Positions 48,745 to 60,079 of a stretch of 64,000 nucleotides of DNA are shown in pieces. The translations under genes and the position numbers were made by a program. Numbering within the stretch: the stretch's first letter is position 1; each line of letters begins with the position of its first letter. The notes beneath the pieces are model-generated. The model was given only the letters and a program-made list of their open reading frames with translations. It did no database searches and was not told where the DNA came from. The DNA comes from Aralia elata (lineage: Eukaryota > Streptophyta > Magnoliopsida > Apiales > Araliaceae): contig CM068377.1 of assembly GCA_034770075.1 (NCBI GenBank), forward strand, positions 78,108,406 to 78,172,405, written 5' to 3'.

Positions 48745-49060
48745 GTCTGTTGGACTTGCTAAGTACCAAAGGGTACAAGAGATTCTAAGGCCGCTGGCTT
48801 TAGTTTGCAGGTTCCAAGGCTGCTGACCTTGAAGGGTTCTTTGTGAACTGGGTTTCCAAGTCTGCTGGACTTGAAGAGGGTCATTGGATCCTTGTCCGAG
48901 GGACTAAAAACAACTCAAGTCTGCGAGACACAAGATGGGTCAGAGGATCCGTGTCTGCAGGGGTTGAGGAGGGTCATAGGATCCTTGCCTTTGTGGCTAA
49001 AAATAACTCTTGTCTGCTGGACTTGAGGAGGGCATAGAGTCCTTGTCTTTGTGACTAAAA
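48745..49060. repeat. Imperfect tandem repeat in the solo LTR
   Basis: A phrase like GTCTGCTGGACTTGAGGAGG, GTCATAGGATCCTTGTC and GTGACTAAAAA recurs from about 48747, 48860, 48919, 48953 and 49012, with losses and substitutions. It lies toward the right end of the solo LTR. Confidence 0.75.
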
Positions 49061-50096
49061 CATTTAGTGGATTCCTACTTGTTATAGTAGAAGAGTGGAG
49101 TAGGAGTTATTACGTCTCCGAACCACTTAAAATCTCCTGTGTCATTTACCTTCTGTCATTTACTTTATGATCAATGAATTGCTATATCTGATATCAATCA
49201 TATTATAGACTTGTAAACTGATATGTGAATTAGCTTGAATCCATGAAGGGTTATTAATGATTATTCCGCTGTGCATGAATTAATTCTTTTCTTCATAACT
49301 GTTATTTTCATTAATAAAACGAAAAAGTTTAAAAGGATCTATTCAACCCCCCTTCTAGATCCACATTGTGTCTCAGGGAACCAACAGAAATGTAGAGTGA
49401 AATTCAAGAATGATATTCAAATTTCATATAACGAGTAAAATAAGAAGGTTCATGCAAACAAATGTTCAAGTGAAATGATACTAGATGAAACGCATATCAT
49501 TAAGGATATTCTAATCCTTTAAGAAATTTTCACAATTTAATGGTAAGACTATAGATACGAATAATAGTTTCTTACCATAATATGGAGTATGAAATAAAAT
49601 GATATCCTTTACCAAAATAGGGAGTATGAAAGAAGGTGACATCCCTTACCTTAATTATCAGGTGACTGGATGTTGCTTTCTATGAAGTTTACCAACCGAA
49701 ATATATTTATAATATAATTAGTAATGATAACATATGGTGAATACTAACTCGTATACTATAAAATTATCAAAAGTGACTATGCAGTATAAATTTGTGTAAT
49801 GCACAAGGTAAACTTCAAAATAGTTTCTGAAAGAAAATTAATATTTCAAAATAGAGTCTTTCAAAGGAAGGTTTTCAAAATAACACTTTTAAAAGAAGAA
49901 TTATAAATATCATGTGATGTGTGTGGGTGTTTGACTAACTTTTAATAAAAAAAAACTTACTTGAACACTACTTGAACTCTTACTGATCTTCACCAGTACC
50001 CAAAATAGCCTAATTCACTTAGAGAGAACTTAAGAAATTTTAGGAAGTGAAAGAAGTATGCAAGGAAGTTATGAATTTTTCTTATGTTAAGCCTTC

Positions 50097-50105
50097 CTAT
50101 TTATA
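50097..50105 (-). promoter_or_regulatory. TATA box in the 5' LTR of element A
   Basis: The minus strand reads TATAAATAG in a GGCTATAAATAGGAAGG context, placed at about 1.2 kb into the LTR, where U3 would meet R. Confidence 0.5.
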
Positions 50106-50276
50106 GCCAAAAACTCTCACATTTAATAAATATATTATTCACCCATTATCATTATTTTTAAAAATAATGATTACCCATTTTCATCCATTATCTATATTTT
50201 AAAAATAATGATTATCCATTATCATCCATTATCTATACTTTAAAAATAATGATTACCCATTATCAATATTTATTCA

Positions 50277-50430
50277 AAAAGATAAATCCATTATCAATTT
50301 TTATTCAAAAAGATAAATCCATTATCATTATTAATAAAAAGATAAATCCATTATCAATATTAATTTCAAAAGATAAATCCATTATCATTATTTATAAAAA
50401 GATAAATCTATTATCATTATTTATAAAATA
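50277..50430. repeat. About 30-bp tandem repeat (AAAAGATAAATCCATTATCA)
   Basis: GATAAATC(C/T) begins at 50281, 50312, 50341, 50372 and 50401, giving alternating 31/29-bp spacing, a 60-bp higher-order unit. Diverged copies extend left to about 50130. It lies in the LTR of element A. Confidence 0.85.
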
Positions 50431-51297
50431 AATCCATAAAAAAATAATCCATTAATAATATTTATTCAAAAGATTATTTCATAATGATTATTCCATTATC
50501 ATTATTAATTTAATTTGTACCTTTCATCAATTATTATTGACTTAATGTACAAATATCAGTGTTCTTCAAATAATGAATATGTCTAACAGTTTGATACCCG
50601 TGACTTTTAATTACATAATTTTCCATTATTAACCTTACTAAGATGCCAAATAGTATGAAATGCTATGATAATTATTGTGACAACCAGATCGTTCCCAAGA
50701 AACAGGGGGCCTTACGTATAAACGACGCGCAATTAAATAACCCCTTTCCTTAACAGAACTTCTAGACATTGTCAATAAAGCTAATATCACATTAAATAAT
50801 ATGAGTTACTATGTCATGACAATTATTGATGAAATACTATGCAGATTACTACAGTAATAATTATTGAATCAATAATTACTGTGGAGTACCGTGTTTTACT
50901 GTGTAATACCGCGTGCTACTATAGAGTACTGCGCGTGTGCTACTGTACTTTTATAACCGGGTATTTAAATAGTTGAAAGTGATAGGTACCGTTGACAATT
51001 TTTATTAAAAAGGTTATTACTGTTGTTTTCTATATCGACAATTACGTCATTGTGGGGACCACCAATAATTAGTTATTTCAATGCCGTCGTACTTTATCGA
51101 ATATTTTCGACAGAAGGAATATTCCCTGACCGAAGGAATATTCCCCGACAAAAAGAATATTTCCTGACATACATTATAGTTTGCACATATCTACCTTAAC
51201 TATATCAATTCATCAATTTAACACATCACTATTTAGCAAAATAACTATAAGAAGAAAGTTAAATTTTATTCCATAAAATGTGGGGTCTTACAATCTC

Positions 51298-52157
51298 GAC
51301 CACGACGTTCCTAGAATTGATCTTTATTGTGATAAGGGTTTTCAAAACTAAACTCGAAATCGTAGTTCTCCTTGCCACTAGGGCTGCAAACGAACCGAAC
51401 TGTTCGCGAACCGGTTCGGTTCGGTTCGAGTTCGGTTCGGTTCGAGTTCGACTTGCTCGCCTAGTCGAGTCGAGTTCGCACATAATGTTCTGTTCGATTG
51501 CTCGATCAAACATGTTCGCGAACCATATGGTTCGGTTCGTCTTTGTTCGCGAACAGTTCGAGTTCGGTTCGATTTGGTATGTTCGAGTTCGGTTCGATAA
51601 GTTCGAGATCGGTTTGAGTAGTTCGATTTCTTAATTACATGTTTAAATTGTTTCTAAAATTCTAAATAAAAATAATTGGTTATTTCAAATAATTGGTTCG
51701 ATAAGTTCGAGTTCGGTTCGATAAGTTTGGTTCGATAATGTGTTTGTGAACTGCTCATGTTCGCGAATAACCTTATGTTCTACTTGTTCGCGGAACTGTT
51801 CGCGAACTCGATCATGTTCGCGAATAGTTCGCGAACACCAAACGATCCGAACTCGTACATAGCTATTGGTTCGATCAAGTTACTCGAACATGTTCGAGTT
51901 CGACTAAAAGTGTTCGAGTTCGGTTCGAGTTCGACAAGGTTCGGTTCGGTTCGGTTCGTTTGCAGCTCTACTTGCCACGATTATCGAGATTTTGCGCCTT
52001 TAGACGCTGGGTTAACTCTGCAATTTGTCTCTGTAATCCTTAATCATCACGTCCTAAACTTTACGATCACAGTCGGTGACTTCGTTAGTCATAACCTATC
52101 CACGACGGCCCGACCACTAGCCATTGAAACTGATAAGTCTATTCCCAAGAATATGTT
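51298..52157 (-). pseudogene. Gypsy element B: gag N-terminal portion
   Basis: Ignoring the hAT insertion (51379-51970 plus one CTTGCCAC), the minus strand reads QRQIAELTQRLKAQNLDNRGK, ENYDFEFSFENPYHNKD, then RRGRDDHHRDLGFKVELPQF continuing into 32839. This is the N-terminal coiled region and gag entry of chromovirus-type elements. One stop (after KDQF) is visible. The primer site lies just to the right. Confidence 0.8.
51379..51970. mobile_element. hAT-type MITE with long self-complementary body
   Basis: 592 bp with terminal inverted repeats TAGGGCTGCAAACGAACCGA / TCGGTTCGTTTGCAGCTCTA (one mismatch area) and an exact 8-bp target duplication CTTGCCAC at 51371-51378 and 51971-51978. The interior is made of TTCGGTTCGAGTTCG and GTTCGCGAAC units in both orientations, so the single strand would fold almost end to end. 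An open frame spanning it (51278-51634) is an accident of the repeats. Confidence 0.9.
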
Positions 52158-52173
52158 GATACTCTAATACCAA
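52158..52173 (-). other. Primer-binding site of gypsy element B
   Basis: The minus strand reads TGGTATTAGAGTATC, close to the initiator tRNA-Met site TGGTATCAGAGC, eight bases inside the LTR end at 52181. Confidence 0.75.
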
Positions 52174-53210
52174 CTGACGATGTGACACCCCGAAATTCGG
52201 GTACCAATACCTCGAATCTGGTGCTCACGATAAAGTACATCCATACACTTCTAAACAACATAAATCAACTAATGCGGAATAAATAAACATATATTGTTCA
52301 TTACAAAAGGTTTACTATGGTCCCAAAGTCTATAACCTTAAATAAATATATTGTAGAATACTTAATAATACAAAACAATTCCACGATTTCATAATGGGAT
52401 AGTACATATAACTATTTCTTAAGCTTTCCTTTGCCTTTGTCCGCTTTGGAACTCTTCGGCTTAACTGCAATAGGTTCATGATATAGCAAGGGTGAGCAAC
52501 TACTTTCCTCAGCAAGTTTAAAATGAATAAAGAAAATATATCATGAATGAATGAGAACAATAATCGCATAGTTCAATAATTTAAGAACGTCGAAGAAGTA
52601 GCTAACAATATAATCAAAGTTCAAATGAAGAAATGAATATTGATTATTTACTGCTGAGTGGTCCAATAGACCATAAACTTTTGGCCAAAGGATCAATCAT
52701 TCAACTAACCCTTTTAAACGCCTGGCCCGTCAGTAGTACTCAAAGGGATCAGCCTCTCGTACCCTATGTATATGCATAACATTTAACTCTAACTGTATCG
52801 AATAATCGACACATTAAAATCCCCTAATAAGGGTTGATCTCTCAGTCCAAGAATCCATACCAACAATCGGTTTGGATAGCTTTTAAAATAATAACCTGTA
52901 CATGTCTAGCCGAAACAAATAGCGTAGACTATTTCCTTAAACAGTTCATGAATAAAGAACTTAAACGTTTCACAATCCAACAACAGATAATGAATTCAAA
53001 TACACAAGCTGCGAATATCAATAATTTATCCTTAATGTGGAGAAATTAACAATAATTAACCCACTAATATAATTCGAAAGTAATAACTCGATTTGAGTCA
53101 TGAAACTTGTAATAAGATAGAATACTTGTTTAAATATAACTTGAATAACGTTGAGAAAACTTGCATTCAATATATAGAAAGAATGAAGTTAGGGAACTTG
53201 CCACTACACC

Positions 53211-53625
53211 AAAAACGTGTAATTCCGACGGAATATTCTGTCGGAAATAGTCTTATTCCGTCGGAAATAAGATACTTCCGACCGAATATTCCGTCGGAAA
53301 TTCGGCCGGAAATAATGCCCTCGGAAATAAGTCCGTCAAAATTTCCGTCGTAATAGCATTATTTCCGACGGACTATTTCCGACGGACGTTTCGTCGGATA
53401 TAAGCTTTCCTCGACGGAATAAAATCCGTCGAAAATAAGTCCGTCGTTGATACCTTGCCACGTGTCGCTTCACAGGTCGCCCACTAAGAAGATAATTCCG
53501 ACGGAATGTCCGTCGGAAATAAATTGCTTCCGTCGGAAATATGTATTTTTAAAAATAAATAATGATGCTTAATTCCGACGGAACGTTCGTCGGAAATACC
53601 TTATTCCGTCGGAAATAACAATTTT
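53211..53625. repeat. Left subterminal repeats of the CACTA transposon
   Basis: More than fifteen direct and inverted copies of (T)TCCGACGGAAT / CCGTCGGAAAT. In En/Spm such motifs are bound by TNPA; that role is by analogy. The matching set is at 62255-62520. Confidence 0.9.
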
Positions 53626-53929
53626 TTTTTTAAATAAATTATTTGTTTTTTTAATTTTCCAGGTTTTTAAACCCTATTTTTGTACCTGTAACCTGCTTTA
53701 TCCCAACAACACATATATTACAATACCAATAGCCTCTTAACAAGAACAACATACATCATAATCAACTCATAACGTTAAAAACTATAAAAATTAACTCATT
53801 CTGTCCCGAGATACATTCAAAACTAAAGAATATTACATCGATTTACAAAGAATCAAACTAAACTTTACAAGATATGATTTACAAAACAATTAAGTAGGTT
53901 TTAAATACAAAACACCTAAGCAAACTAAA

Positions 53930-55898
53930 CTACATATATAACATGGGCATGAATGTACGCAAAGAAACGTCATCATCGCCAACGCCACCCTGTTGATACA
54001 ATTAAAAATTTAATGCATTAGTCCGTATGAAAATATTATTTGAATAACATGCAGATTAAATAAGTACAAGTAAATATAATATACCTGAGTTGGCGGGGGC
54101 TGACTCCCAATCGGGGCAAAAGCCTCCGATAGTAATGTCACCACCAACCGGAGCACCTCATCGCGTATCGTGACGAACTGCTCCTGCGGGATACCCGTAC
54201 TATCGACGGTGGCCCCTGCTGCAATATCCTGGGAGAGCTGGTGAAGGCGAGCTCGGCTGGGCAACTCCTAACGACAGATGACCGGATCCGTACAAAACGT
54301 CTCCGACACCGCAACCATCACCCTCTGGAAAATCTCGTCGTCCAGGCCAGCGCCTGTATGAGATAGTCCGACAGAAGGTCTCGGGCGCTGACGCTGGCTA
54401 GAGCCTGCGCAAATAAATATATCATTACTAATAATATATTACTAATAATATATGCAGTTACTTAATCTTAACTAATTCGAAATAATATTACCTCCAGGTA
54501 ATGTATACGCTGGTACCCTCGACAATCCCAGCACTCGATATCTGCTGGTATTGCTAGTAGGGGGATCCTGAGCCGCGACCCATAGTGCCAGCTCCTCATC
54601 CCGAGATAATTCAATCTCGGGCAGAGGAACGGTGGAATCTAACGTCTCAGAATCCACCCTAGCCGCCTGCAACTCAGCTACACGCTGGTCCCGACTAGCC
54701 TGAAATCGGTCCTGTAATTTATGGCTTATACGTAAGCTAAGTGTAACATTTTATGAACTAACTACTATTAAACATTACGTAAAATTACGATTACACTTAC
54801 CCGTATAGCTAATGCTGCGGGAGACATGGTAGAGTCCTTTGGTGTGTGGGCTCTATCCCAAAACTCTAACATAGAAGGAGGTCGGCCTAAGCTCTGTCGC
54901 ATGGCCTAATAAATACATTCATAAAGTACTTATGAAGTTTACTTGTGAGAAATGAGTAACTAAACAACTAAGTATATGACACTTACCGATCTCGCCTCCT
55001 CAAAAGACTGCGAGCCAGTAGTGTGTACGACTCGGAGCTGACGACGGTTCTTCTTCGCCTGCTCTGACTTCTTCTTGAAGTCGTCAGCATCCCAGTGCGT
55101 ACACATAGCCTCCCACACGGCATCAGAGACTATGCGGGGCTGGTGATCTCTAATCGTCGTCTCGGGCTGGTCGTCAACTGCCCGGGCTGCCCTCTGTCGC
55201 ATCTCATACAGCCAGCCGGCGTAGTTCTTGGCGATGTGTGCAATAACAACATCATCGCCGGCTGCCTGAGAGATGCCCTCGTCATATCTAAAATATTTCT
55301 ATAACAAAAGTTTAAAAGTTAGGAACCATTAAATTATTGGGCAACGTCTATTTACGTATAATTTTCAAATTTATAAGAAAATGAACTTACGTGAAACTCC
55401 CGGAAGACAGTGACCATAAACGCAGGATCGTAAAGGCTGTACTGGCTGAAGCGCATACACCCAGTCGGGAGGTGCGTCAGACAGATAGCGTGTATGGTCG
55501 CCTTAGCGACCGCGTCTAGAATACTACAGTAAAAACAATTGAATATTGTTACGTTAAATGTTTAATGCAACAAATTATATAAATTTAACTCTTTATTTTT
55601 AAGTCATAGTAGAATACTTACTGGGAAGAGTCGACATCCACTCGGACTATGTGTGGAACTACCGGTAGACGACCGAAGAGACCGAGGTTAGTCTGTCGGT
55701 CTCGTCGACGACGAGCATCTGTATGTATATTATAAAACTTTAGTCAAAATACATAAACTAATGCATATTGAGATATATAACATGTTAACACGAATCAAAG
55801 TACTTACTAGCTCCTGAAGACGAGCCTCCAGCCTGGCTCGCGTCTCCGGATCCTGATCGGCCCCCGCCGCGACGACTGCCACCGCTATTTCTAGCCAT
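53930..55898 (-). pseudogene. TNPA-like gene with Transposase_24 (Ptta/En/Spm) domain, one stop
   Basis: Exons joined by clean GT-AG junctions. The first starts MARNSGGSRRGGG (55898-55808) and the next is RRRRDRQTNLGLFGRLPVVPHIVRVDV. Further on are ILDAVAKATIHAICLTHLPTGC and the diagnostic block VSDAVWEAMCTHWDADDFKKKSEQAKKNR (about 55120-55040). It continues FEEARSAMRQSLGRPPSMLEFWDRAHT, the VAELQAARVDSETLD exon, a VMVAVSETFCTDPVICR exon, and ends SLRTFMPMLYM with the stop at 53930-53932. KKKSEQAKKNR is typical of the plant Transposase_24 family. A TAG at 54268-54270 interrupts the penultimate exon after ICR; CAG would give Q, so a C-to-T change is a simple explanation. Splice sites are predicted, not proven. 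Known TNPA proteins bind the subterminal repeats. Confidence 0.8.
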
Positions 55899-55979
55899 AA
55901 ATGTGCTACTGAAATAACGAAAATATAAGATATTAATATTATTTAAATATAATATATTAATATTAAATTATTTACTGAT

Positions 55980-58900
55980 TTAAAATACGTTTAGAGGTTG
56001 TACGTCGTCAAACCCATCAGATTCAACATCAATATCATTATCAGATTCAGTCTCTTCCTCCTCATCATCATCTATATCAGATTCATTGTCGTTATCATCT
56101 TCAACGACAACGTACTCATGCACAACCTCCAAATCATCGACGTCTTCATCGTCGGGTACGTCACCCACATCATTTGTCATCACATCTTCATCATTTAGCT
56201 GCACCTGCCTGGGATTGCTAACATCTTCTTGCAACGCCTCATCCATCCCCAACATATTAGCACTATCAAATGCACGTGTTTTCGTTGTGACAACTGTATA
56301 CCAGGGGCTTCTACTATTTACGACATTAGGAGCGTAGTACACTTGAGTCGCTTGACTGGCTAACACGAAAACGTCATCAGAGTTGAGCTTTGACTTGATA
56401 TCTACTGTGACGATTCTATTACGATCAACTTTAACACCTTTTTCAGTATCAAACCAGCGACACTTAAATGTAACTACCTTTTTACCTCCGGGATAATTAA
56501 GCACAAGTACATCCTCTAGACGTCCATAGTAATTGGACTCAGAATCATTGTAACAGCTTCCCAACACCACAACCCCAGAGTTTACTGATGTGAGTTCATT
56601 CAAGTTGTCGACCTTAAATCTGTACCCATTCACGATGCATCCAAGAAAAGAACAAACAACCTTGGCAGGACCACGTATGACATCTCTAAAACGCTTAGAA
56701 ATGTTCTCTGCCTCAACCCTTGTCTGAAACCACTGTTGGAAAGTTGCAGTAGTGAGTGCTTCCAACTGGGCAGCAGTTAAATCCGGGTTAGAAGCATACG
56801 CTTCCTCTTCGAATGAACTGAAATAATAAAAAAATAGTTTACTATATAAGTTGATTACGCATATCAATTATATTAGATGTGACATATAACAATCCATACT
56901 TTATGTATGACGCTACTTCTGGCATATTTAGAAGCACATATGTGGATACTATCTTCAATTCTTTGTCGCTTAAGTAAGTCATCGTCTCATGGCCAAATGG
57001 TTTAGTCGGATATGTGAATACAGCTAACTCATTGTCTGCATGAGATTGGGGACCGATGACCTCATTCCTACTTAAACGGTTGTGCTTTGTTGATACAACA
57101 TCGTCAAAATACAATGAGCAGAAGTTGACAAGCTCTTCCTCCGTATAGCGTTCGGCAATAAAACCCTCAACATGAGCTTTGTTTTTCACTTTCTGCTTTA
57201 ATCGACGCATATACCTACAGATATTGCATTTTAATATGATTATTATTATTAATATGAGTATATGCAATTTGTAGATTATATTACCTCTCAAAAGGATACA
57301 TCCACCGATATTGCACCGGACCGCCAACTTTAAGTTCATACGGTAGATGAATAGGCAGATGTTACATCGAGTCAAAGAACCCTAGGGGGAATATCATTTC
57401 GAGCTTGCAAATGGTAAGCACAATATTGTTCTCCATCTGCTCCACATCACTATACCTTATTATAGTTAAGTATAGATCCCGAAAGAAATTTGAGAGTTCG
57501 GTCAATGCATCCAACACCTTTCTGGGTAACATCTCACGAAATGCAATTGGCATCAACTTCTGCATAAATACATGACAATTGTGACTTTTGAACCCAGTAA
57601 TCTTTAGCTGCTCAACATTACTGCAACGAGATATGTTAGAAGCATATCCATCTGGAAGCTTCAAACCACTAACCCACTTGCACACGTCTTCAACTTGTTG
57701 CTTAGTAAGACAGAATTGAGCTTTAGGTTTTGAATTGTTACCGTGAAGCCACAACTCCGGCCTGATGTTCAGTGCCTCTAAGTCTTTTCGGGCATTGTCA
57801 TTATCTTTTGTTTTACCACTCGCATCTAACACGGTGTAAAACAAATTCTCAAAAACATTCTTTTCTGTATGCATGACATCAATACAATGACGGACGGAAA
57901 GTGTGACCCAGTATGGCAACTCAAACCATATGGGGACGTGTGTCCAATTATGAGTCTTCCCGTACCCAAATGCTCTCAGTTTACTGTGTCCCTTGCCTGC
58001 CGGTGGAAATGTCAACTTGTTCAGCCAGGTCAAGACCTCGTTGCCCGATAGTCTACCAACAACCCCCCTCTTCTGTGTCTTTCTGTTGAACTGTGCAGAC
58101 ATCTTTCTGTAATTATGATCAACAGGCAAGAATCTACGAGCTGTTCCAAAGAAACTACATTTTCGCCCATGCTGCAACCGATGACCTTGCACATCCCCCA
58201 TACACACTGGACATGACAGCTTCCCGTGAGTCGACCAACCACTAATCATCCCAAGAGCCGGAAAGTCAGTGATAGTCCACAACAAGGCTGCCTTCATCAA
58301 AAAATTCTCGCCGATCGATTTATCATACGTCTGGACCCCCGTCTCCCATAGCATCTTTAGTTCATCGACTAACGGCCTGAGGTACAAGTTTGTGTCTTTT
58401 GTAGGACTCTTATCACCCGGTATGAGTAAAGTTAAGAACAAATACGGATCCCTCATGTACATTGACGGTGGAAGATTATAAGCTACCATTATGACTGGCC
58501 AAACTGAGTAAGGCTGGCTAAAATTATTAAAAGGGCAAAATCCATCTGTAGCCATGCCGAGCCTCACATTCCTAACTTCCTCCGCAAACTGTGGAAAATT
58601 TTCATCAAATTTCTTCCATTCATCCCCATCTGCAGGATGTGTCAGTTGACCAGGCACGACGTCTCTTGTTCTATGCCAACGCATATGATGAGCCGTGTGA
58701 GACGACATAAATAGTCGTTGTAGCCTCGGCGCAAGAGGAAAATACCGTAGGATCTTCTTGGGCACATGTTTCTCCTTCCTCCCACGTTTTGTCACCTTGT
58801 ACCGAGGAAAGTTACATATAGCACACTGCACCTTATCTCTGTCCGTCCCATAGTATAACATGCAGTCCTGCTCACAAGCATCGATCTTATAACCCATATT

Positions 58901-59596
58901 CAACCCATTTACCATCTTCTTCACTTCGTAATAGCTCGAGGGCAAAGTATGATCCTTGGGTAAGAACTCGCTGATAAGAGAGAGCAAAGCATTGAAACCT
59001 CTCTCACTGCAGTCATGCTCATTCTTGAAGTGTAAGAGCTTTGTAACTGCAGATAGTCTGGTGTGCTGATCATTTCTGGGGTACAATGGGACCCCCGATT
59101 CAGATAACATTTTGTAAAAGGCAGCAGCTGTATCATTTGGCTCTTGTTGAGCACTACCTGAAGAATGATCGGTTTCCGTCCAATTGATATTGTTAGGCCC
59201 ATAAGCATCCACCAACATCTCCACAACATCATAGACATCGGCGTTTGAATCACCGTGAACTGGTTGGTCTACTGAGCCGGTCAGTTCCCTCAACTCAACT
59301 GATTCCCCGTGATGGATCCATACAGAATACCCATCCACAAAACCACGAGAAAATAAGTCGAATTTAATCTCATTGGCTTTCTTCCAGATCAAGTTTTTAC
59401 ACTGGACACACGGGCATCTCATCTTCCCGTTCGGATCATCAGCATGTTCTATGGCTTTGTCCAGAAAGTAGCACACCCCTTCACGGTAAGCTTGCACTAA
59501 TCCCCTCCCGTCAATGGGTATCCTACGGTATATCCAACTCCGGTCGGCTGACATCTTTAACTGAACAAAAGACACATTTAGGTCAGGGATATTCAT
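55980..59596 (-). pseudogene. TNP2-type CACTA transposase, one premature stop
   Basis: Exon 1 (59596-57285) has a transposase-associated domain (RSWIYRRIPIDGRG..., MRCPCVQCKN) at residues about 19-95. The tnp2/Transposase_21 domain follows (CAICNFPRYK, IPGDKSPTKDTNLYLRPLVDEL, ISGWSTHGKLSCPVCMG, RHCIDVMHTEKNVFENL), then DUF4218 (FKSHNCHVFMQKLMP). A TAA at 57362-57364 falls between FFDSM and HLPIHLPYELK; GAA would restore the usual E, so one G-to-T change broke it. Introns at 57215-57284 (70 bp) and 56818-56899 (82 bp) keep the frame: ...YPFER/YMRRLKQKV... and ...VASYI/N-SFEEEAYA.... The last exon carries DUF4216 (VVTFKCRWFDTEKGVKVDRN) and an acidic tail. The start may be Met1 or Met15 (MSADRSW). 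The protein cuts and joins the element's DNA in the nucleus. Confidence 0.92.
57215..57284 (-). other. Predicted intron in the TNP2-type gene
   Basis: On the minus strand it begins GTAATATAATC and ends ATCTGTAG, and is AT-rich. Splicing joins a split AG/G arginine codon, giving PFERYMRRLK, the wording found in intact TNP2 proteins. Unspliced, it is translated only by accident. Confidence 0.8.
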
Positions 59597-60079
59597 TCAT
59601 GTGGTCCATGCATGAATTATATGTTCCTAGTATCTTCACTCTACAGGGGTTAGGCTTCTATCCCGTTCTTGGATGCGTCTCCTCACTAGTGTAAACACGT
59701 TCAGGACGTTTCTACCTGTTTCAATAAAATTTCGGCAGCACCTCCGCATGGTCTCCAAGTACACGAAATAGACTAAGATAAATTAGTCTAAGTATGCACT
59801 CGAAGAACATGTAGAGATAACTGTCGAAAAGTCATTAAAACAATTACAAACGTACTGAACTCATTGACACCGGCCTAAGTGAGAGACATAACATCCAGTC
59901 ACAGTCCCAAACTGGGGACTATTCGACATTCACTCCTAATGAGTGAATGTCAAACGGGTTTCTAAGCTCCAAACTATACTACATGCGTATTATATATGCA
60001 GTTTACTATAATTGTGGAAAGCTAAGCAAATGCTACTTAGTTTATTTTTCCAATGATAAACTAAGTAAATGCTACTCAG

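Larger units (their letters stand above)
46342..49386. mobile_element. Solo LTR (3045 bp) with a clear target duplication
   Basis: Ends TGTTGGGAATC and GGAACCAACA are inverted complements (TGTTGG/CCAACA). It is flanked by GAAAT at 46337-46341 and 49387-49391; the other LTR copy of element A (32840-34203) has a single uninterrupted GAAAT at the same point. No internal region, gag or pol is present. The sequence before the right end (TTCAACCCCCCTTCTAGAT) suggests a Ty1/copia LTR, inferred only. The GC-richer body is dominated by CGTAGAG motifs. Confidence 0.85.
32840..51292 (-). mobile_element. Ty3/gypsy element A, nested in element B
   Basis: The 5-bp target duplication ATCTC lies at 32835-32839 and 51293-51297, and element B's gag continues on both sides. 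LTRs are at 32840-34203 (3', truncated) and 45309-51292 (5'). Between them are remnants of RT, protease and gag on the minus strand, plus later insertions at 35332-43960 and 46342-49386. The order primer site, gag, PR, RT is intact, but RNase H and integrase are missing. Confidence 0.85.
45309..51292 (-). mobile_element. 5' LTR of gypsy element A, with a nested solo LTR
   Basis: Plus-strand ends TGTAACGCCCCC (45309) and GGGGTCTTACA (51292) are inverted complements. Without the 3.05-kb insertion at 46342-49391 the LTR is about 2.93 kb. A TATAAATAG box on the minus strand lies at 50097-50105, followed by likely leader sequence. A 30-bp tandem array lies at 50277-50430. ATCTC flanks the right end. 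Confidence 0.75.

Noticed and set aside
51278..51634. 118-codon open frame rich in VRFEFGS repeats
   Set aside because: Produced by TTCGGTTCGAG repeats of the hAT MITE and crosses its border.
56086..56337. Serine/threonine-rich plus-strand open frame
   Set aside because: Antisense shadow of the acidic tail of the CACTA transposase.
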